Shown here piece after piece: positions 7,789-10,968 of a stretch of DNA of 10,968 nt. The DNA comes from Eimeria necatrix (lineage: Eukaryota; Apicomplexa; Conoidasida; Eucoccidiorida; Eimeriidae). The translations under genes were made by a program, and so were the position numbers. The stretch lies in the NCBI RefSeq assembly GCF_000499385.1, contig NW_013654788.1, positions 2,501 to 13,468 on the forward strand, written 5' to 3'. Under the pieces are notes generated by a model. It did no database searches. It was not told the DNA's origin and saw only the letters and a list, made by a program, of their open reading frames with translations. How positions within the stretch are numbered: the first letter of the stretch is position 1; every line of letters starts with the position of its first letter.

Positions 7789-7864
7789 CAGCAGCAGCAG
7801 CAGCAGCTGCAGCAGCAGCAGCAGCAGAAGCAGCAGCAGCAGCTGCTGCTGCTGCTGCTGCTGT
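7784..7864. repeat. CAG tract followed by CTG tract (large inverted repeat) after the CCCH stop
   Basis: A CAG-rich run (7786-7840) turns into a CTG run (7841-7863), giving a near-perfect hairpin at the 3' end of the zinc-finger gene. It would sit in the 3' UTR or act at the end of transcription. Confidence 0.85.
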
Positions 7865-8111
7865 TGAAAGCAGCAGCCATTCTTCCCCTCGTGCCGGCGT
7901 AGCTACACAGTAAAAGCTTAGTATAATGGAGTTGAATTTATTTTGGATTAATTTTAAAAGAAATAAAAAGAAAAGAAACAAAAATGATGTCTTGAGTTGC
8001 TTCGTTTTTGTTTCTTTTAAATAAATAAATAAATAAATTAACTAATTAATTAAAAATAAATTAATTAAAAGTAATTTAATGAATAGCGCTGCTGCAGATC
8101 TTCCTTCTGCC

Positions 8112-8127
8112 AGGTGTACGTACACCT
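8112..8127. repeat. Palindromic element copy 6, perfect 16-bp palindrome
   Basis: AGGTGTACGTACACCT, preceded by CTTCTGCC so that CAG|GTGTAC resembles a splice donor. Confidence 0.9.
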
Positions 8128-8191
8128 CGTGGCTTCCACTTTCCTTTTTTTATTTTCATTTTTGACTTCATTTGAATTCCTTGACTAGCCA

Positions 8192-8205
8192 GCTGTCTGT
8201 ACACC
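8192..8205. repeat. Palindromic element copy 7
   Basis: GCTGTCTGTACACC followed by CGAGC; 66 bp downstream of copy 6. Confidence 0.8.
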
Positions 8206-8216
8206 CGAGCACAGTG

Positions 8217-8282
8217 AGCAGCAGCAGCAGCAGCAGCAACAACGGTAGCAGCAGCAGCAACAGCAGCAGCAGCAACAATAAC

Positions 8283-8330
<48 letters not shown>

Positions 8331-8332
8331 TA
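8217..8332 (+). repeat. Imperfect CAG/CAA array
   Basis: About 115 nt of CAG with CAA, ATA, GGT and GTA interruptions, ending in CAGCTAGC. It contains stops in several frames and is not supported as coding. Confidence 0.9.
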
Positions 8333-8386
8333 GCCGCTGCCAGGGGTGGTGCTGCTGCTTCTGCGCTCTTGCTGGTTAATTATCAG

Positions 8387-8432
8387 CGGGTGTTTGCCTT
8401 AGTGGAAATAACACTTTTGGTGGATATGGAAT

Positions 8433-8474
<42 letters not shown>

Positions 8475-8694
8475 TCTGGGCTCTTGAGCGCTGCTGCTGC
8501 TGCTGCTGCTGCAGCAACTCTCTGAAACTGGGAGAAGCAAAATAAAGAAAAGAGCGAAAAAAGAAATAAATGCAAAATGGAGTTTTGCTGCTGCAGCAAA
8601 ACTGCGAACTGCGGAAACGCCGCAGGAAGCTGTCGGCCGCGGCGGCGGTCCGACGCCTCCGGGCAGCCCGGAGTGGAAAGAAGGCGGAAATTGA
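8387..8694 (+). CDS. Possible 3' exons of an unrecognised protein
   Basis: Exon 8387-8419 follows the acceptor TTAATTATCAG and encodes RVFALVEITLL. A donor GTGGAT at 8420 and acceptor GCTGCTGCAG ending at 8514 are in phase with exon 8515-8694, which encodes 59 residues to a TGA: QLSETGRSKIKKRAKKEI, then an Ala-rich stretch and an acidic/Gly/Pro-rich end (GSPEWKEGGN). The 95-nt intron is mostly CTG repeat. Frame 8515-8694 stays open across an AT-rich, lysine-coding segment, which argues weakly for coding. Unspliced alternatives exist: read-through to a TAA at 8539-8541, an ATG ORF at 8577-8900, or an acceptor near 8602. No upstream exon or family was found. Confidence 0.3.
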
Positions 8695-8992
8695 ATTATT
8701 TTCTTTTTTTTGGATTAAATGGAACTAATTTTGGAATAAAAGAAAGAAAGTTTGCGAAAAGTTGCGGAGAAAACGGAGAAAAGGGCCCGGAGTGCGAGCT
8801 GCTGAGCGGGCGGCAGCAGCCGCTGCTGCTGCAGCATCGACCTTCCGTGCGGCGGCAGAGAGCCAAAAAGCGCCTCCAGCGGCCTTTTGAATTAAATTAA
8901 TTAAATTAAATTCAATAAAAGACCTCAGGAAATCAACCGCAGCAAAAATGGCGCTTTCTGAGGGTTTTCTTCCTGCGGCTGCCGCTCTTTGA

Positions 8993-9006
8993 GGTGTCTA
9001 GACACC
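8993..9006. repeat. Palindromic element copy 8, perfect 14-bp palindrome
   Basis: GGTGTCTAGACACC followed by CGAAC. Confidence 0.9.
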
Positions 9007-9265
9007 CGAACCAGCCAGCCGCGACGGTCCACCCCGATGTCCGGCGCTCACAACTGTTCTTTCTGTTCATTTGGGACTTCTTTTGCAATTTAAATGATAA
9101 AATAAAACAAAATTGGACATATGGAAGCGCCCAGAGCCGAAGATCGCAGCCATTTTCCGCAGCTTTCCACTTCCCCCAGCCTTCCCTCCGCCGCTGCCCA
9201 CTGGAGCCTTTCTTCACCATGGCGCTCCCCCCTTCAAGAACAACTGTGCGCGAGCCTGCAGCAGA

Positions 9266-9430
9266 GCAGCAGCAGCAGCAACAACAACACAGCAGCAGCA
9301 GCAGCAGCAACAACGCAGCAGCAGCAGCAGCAGCAAATGCGCAGCGGCGGCGACGCAGCAACACAGCACTTCGCCGCAGCAGCACCTGCCCCACCACAGA
9401 AATAGGGCCCCACTGACCGCAGCTCCGGCT

Positions 9431-9477
<47 letters not shown>
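9266..9477 (+). repeat. Clustered CAG/CAA tracts
   Basis: Two dense CAG-type tracts, 9266-9340 with CAA interruptions and 9430-9477 nearly pure, separated by about 90 nt of GC-rich sequence. Confidence 0.9.
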
Positions 9478-9504
9478 GTTTGGAGTGCTGCTTGTGTGCT
9501 GCAG

Positions 9505-9650
9505 CTGGTGTCTTTTCCTTCTTTTGAGGAAATTGATTTCGAAAGAAAAGAAGACTTGAGCTGTACAGACACCCGAAAGGCCTGGCAGCAAACAGCTTTG
9601 CCCCCTTTGACTCTTCCTGCAGAAGCATTTTCTTCGGAGTCTGAGGCAGG
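9505..9650 (+). CDS. Possible coding exon, unrecognised
   Basis: After an acceptor TGTGTGCTGCAG the frame reads LVSFPSFEEIDFERKEDL, then SCTDTRKAWQQTALPPL and an acidic/Ser end (AEAFSSESEA). It is not repeat-derived and has balanced composition, unlike most frames here. Element copy 9 encodes the SCTDTR part. The right border is unclear: no good donor precedes the (TTTA)n tract, and the frame remains open through it to a TAA at 9868-9870. The product is unknown. Confidence 0.3.
9560..9573. repeat. Palindromic element copy 9
   Basis: GCTGTACAGACACC followed by CGAAAG. On the minus strand it ends in TGTACAG, like the acceptor at copy 2. Confidence 0.8.
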
Positions 9651-9651
9651 A

Positions 9652-9728
9652 CTTATTTATTTATTTATTTATTTATTTATTTCTTTATTTATTTATTTAT
9701 TTATTTATTTATTCAATTTATTTATTTG
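9652..9728 (+). repeat. (TTTA)n microsatellite
   Basis: About eighteen TTTA units with a few substitutions (a TTTC near 9681, TTCAA near 9713). Because four-base units in triplet reading never meet a stop here, it gives a spurious hydrophobic Tyr-Leu-Phe-Ile frame. Confidence 0.95.
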
Positions 9729-9785
9729 TTGTTTGCTGCAGCTTTTGCTGCTGCCTGGATTGCTGCTGGGTGTTCTGGTGCTGCT

Positions 9786-9799
9786 GCTGTGCATACACC
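9786..9799. repeat. Palindromic element copy 10
   Basis: GCTGTGCATACACC followed by CGAAGC, just upstream of a CAG tract. Confidence 0.7.
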
Positions 9800-9803
9800 C
9801 GAA

Positions 9804-9868
9804 GCTGCAGCAGCAGCAGCTGCAGCAGCAGCAGCAGCAGCTGCTGCAGCAGCAGCAGCAGCAGCTTT
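9804..9868 (+). repeat. CAG tract with internal CAGCTG palindromes
   Basis: About 65 nt of CAG units with several switches to CTG (near 9821, 9840 and 9846), so it is rich in local CAG/CTG hairpins. Confidence 0.9.
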
Positions 9869-9907
9869 AAGGTGTTTCTGTTAGCCCTTTCTGTTTGTCT
9901 TTTGCAG

Positions 9908-9972
9908 CAAACAAAAAACGTCTTTTTCAACGGCGCGAGGTTGAGGGCCCCTTCTCTGCCTCGCCCGCGTCC

Positions 9973-10019
<47 letters not shown>

Positions 10020-10197
10020 AGGACGGCGGCGCTGCAGCAGAGCAGCAGCAAAGTGTGGGGCCCTTCAGCCCGCAGCTCGTGCTGCACCCTCTTGTGATTT
10101 TGGGGCCTTCTGCTTCGGAAGCAAAGTCGGAACTGGAAAAAGAAAGAAGTCCATTTGAAGGATTTGAACTTTATTCTTCAATAACCTTAGCTCTCGC

Positions 10198-10233
<36 letters not shown>

Positions 10234-10316
10234 CCAGCAGCAGCGCAGCACGGACGCAGCAGCAGCAGGAGGAAAAGCGAAAAAGCCGAAACCGGCCCCT
10301 GAAAGCGCGCCGGCGG
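9908..10316 (+). CDS. Probable coding exon of an unrecognised Ala/Gln-rich protein
   Basis: The exon would start after a pyrimidine-rich acceptor (TTTGTCTTTTGCAG) and end at a GTAAAT donor at 10317, phase 0 to phase 1, 136 codons. The frame encodes QTKNVFFNGARLRAPSL, a poly-Ala run, EDGGAAAE, then non-repetitive sequence (PFSPQLVLHPLVILGPSASE, KERSPFEGFELYSSIT), a Gln run and a basic KAKKPKPAPE end. The same frame is open upstream to 9770 and downstream to 10342, so the borders are not forced. The non-repetitive middle is the best evidence for coding on this strand. No family recognised. Confidence 0.42.
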
Positions 10317-10413
10317 GTAAATTAGTTTTTTCAAAGACTTAAATTAATCTTTTTTGTTTTTAAAATGATTTAAATGATTTAATTTACTTCAAAGTCTTTT
10401 TTTAAAAGAAAAG

Positions 10414-10526
10414 TTCTGCAGAAAGTTCAAAATCCCCGGGCCACGAGGTGTCTGTACACCTCAGACGGCCTGCTAGATTTGCTTCCCGGCGGCCCCGAAT
10501 TGGCGGATTTGGCGGAAAATAATTAA
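10414..10526 (+). CDS. Possible terminal exon containing a palindromic element
   Basis: From an AAAAG acceptor at 10413 (phase 1, matching the exon ending at 10316) the frame reads KVQNPRATRCLYTSDGLL, then DLLPGGPELADLAENN and a TAA at 10524-10526. A stronger-looking acceptor TTCTGCAG at 10421 would put it in another phase. If right, the preceding exon and this one end a gene here. A minus-strand frame through the same bases is also open, so the strand is not settled. Confidence 0.28.
10447..10460. repeat. Palindromic element copy 11
   Basis: GGTGTCTGTACACC, extended to 18 bp by GA and TC flanks (10445-10462). In the frame of the possible exon it encodes RCLYT. Confidence 0.85.
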
Positions 10527-10644
10527 AAAAAAGGAAATAAAAAGGATTTAAATGTTTATTTTGAATAATTAAATGCATTTTGATGCAAAAAACTCTCCAA
10601 ATGGACTTTTTTTTCTTTTCAACTTCTTTCTGCATGCGCTGCAG

Positions 10645-10758
10645 CTCCGGCGGAAACCCCCAAGTGGAGTGACAGTACACTCGAAGGCCAGCGCTGCACG
10701 GACTGTCTTTTGCGGCTTGACGGATTTGTAGAACCTTTAAAAAGAGAAAAGTACATTC

Positions 10759-10815
<57 letters not shown>

Positions 10816-10931
10816 CGCGGGCCCCTGCGCCTGCTGCGCCGAAACCCCCTGCTGCTGCTGCTGCTGCCAAGTCCGTTGTTACAACAACCCCACCAAAGCC
10901 GCCGCCGCCTCCGCCGGAGCCCGAGCCCAAG

Positions 10932-10968
<37 letters not shown>
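10645..10968 (+). CDS. Probable coding exon running off the right edge, Ala/Pro-rich protein
   Basis: An acceptor TTTCTGCATGCGCTGCAG precedes a frame open to the window end (108 codons). It reads PAETPKWSDSTLEGQRCTDC, LLRLDGFVEPLKREKYIPP, a long Ala run, a Pro/Ala segment, VVTTTPPKPPPPPPEPEP and a final Ala run. The non-repetitive first 40 residues, and the Ala and Pro-rich parts staying in one frame, favour coding. CTG and CAG tracts are both read as alanine here. The 5' partner exon was not found; it joins the 10316 donor only in phase 1 (GCT), which is possible. Unrecognised family. Confidence 0.42.
10668..10681. repeat. Palindromic element copy 12, degenerate
   Basis: AGTGACAGTACACT followed by CGAAGG. 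It has one arm mismatch but keeps the 14-bp spacing and the CGAA flank. Confidence 0.55.

Larger units (their letters stand above)
7865..8386. other. AT-rich spacer with palindromes and a CAG/CAA tract, no supported gene
   Basis: AT-rich sequence with AAAT/TTAA words (8020-8075), then element copies 6 and 7, then a CAG/CAA array (8217-8332). A minus-strand frame is open over much of 8080-8195 but has no recognisable product. The run GGTTAATTATCAG at 8374-8386 is a credible acceptor for the exon-like stretch that follows. Confidence 0.5.
8695..9504. other. Region without a confident gene
   Basis: AT-rich spacers alternate with GC-rich islands at 8760-8890, 8940-9050 and 9121-9405. Both strands read like protein in several frames, for example plus-strand ATG 9121 (94 codons, Pro/Ser then Ser/Gln/Ala runs) and a minus-strand frame across 8720-8890. 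CAG tracts occur at 9266-9340 and 9430-9477. I cannot choose a strand. Confidence 0.5.

Noticed and set aside
9652..9870. Multi-pass membrane protein encoded through the TTTA tract
   Set aside because: The open frame follows from a 4-nt repeat lacking stops; the composition is purely repeat-derived.
9908..10316. Hsp70-type substrate or ATPase segment, from EGFELYSSIT
   Set aside because: A short resemblance to an Hsp70 EGxDFYxSIT segment, but the flanking Hsp70 motifs are absent and the order does not fit.

Overview
The window looks like nuclear DNA of a coccidian apicomplexan, most likely an Eimeria species. The grounds are dense CAG/CTG trinucleotide tracts on both strands that are often read as poly-alanine, interstitial AAACCCT/AGGGTTT heptamer arrays inside introns, short intron-rich genes with TGCAG acceptors, and an apicomplexan-type gene content (formin FH2, a probable CPW-WPC domain protein, a triple CCCH zinc-finger protein). 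The genus is inferred from this style; no species marker is visible.

Layout. Positions 1-4180 (+) hold the 3' part of a formin gene: seven exons can be joined with matching phases into about 370 residues of FH2 domain and C-terminal tail. Its introns are filled with telomere-like arrays, a T-rich ~32-nt tandem repeat (~2195-2856), an exact 12 x 28-nt tandem repeat (2944-3279) whose last two bases are the splice acceptor, and a ~210-nt CTG array. Positions 4313-5431 (-) hold a tail-to-tail neighbour of eight very small exons that also join with matching phases; the predicted ~152-residue protein contains one CPW-WPC-like cysteine domain. Positions 5432-6273 separate this gene from a divergent + strand gene. 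Positions 6274-7788 (+) are an uninterrupted ORF of 504 codons with three N-terminal CCCH zinc fingers followed by long alanine-rich low-complexity sequence.

From 7789 to the right edge the sequence is dominated by CAG/CTG tracts and AT-rich spacers. Several + strand stretches read like exons (8387-8419 with 8515-8694; 9505-9650; 9908-10316; 10414-10526; 10645-10968). No family could be recognised and full gene models could not be closed, so these are offered at low to moderate confidence.

The most unusual signal not explained by genes is a family of about twelve 14-bp palindromic elements with the form GGTGTM-NN-KACACC. They recur roughly every 600 bp from 4.3 kb to the right edge, plus one in formin intron 4. 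Several share a CCGAA flank, one forms the predicted last splice acceptor of the CPW-WPC-like gene, and several lie within open frames where they encode C-x-[YD]-T. The second notable signal is the way tandem repeats abut splice sites throughout the formin gene.
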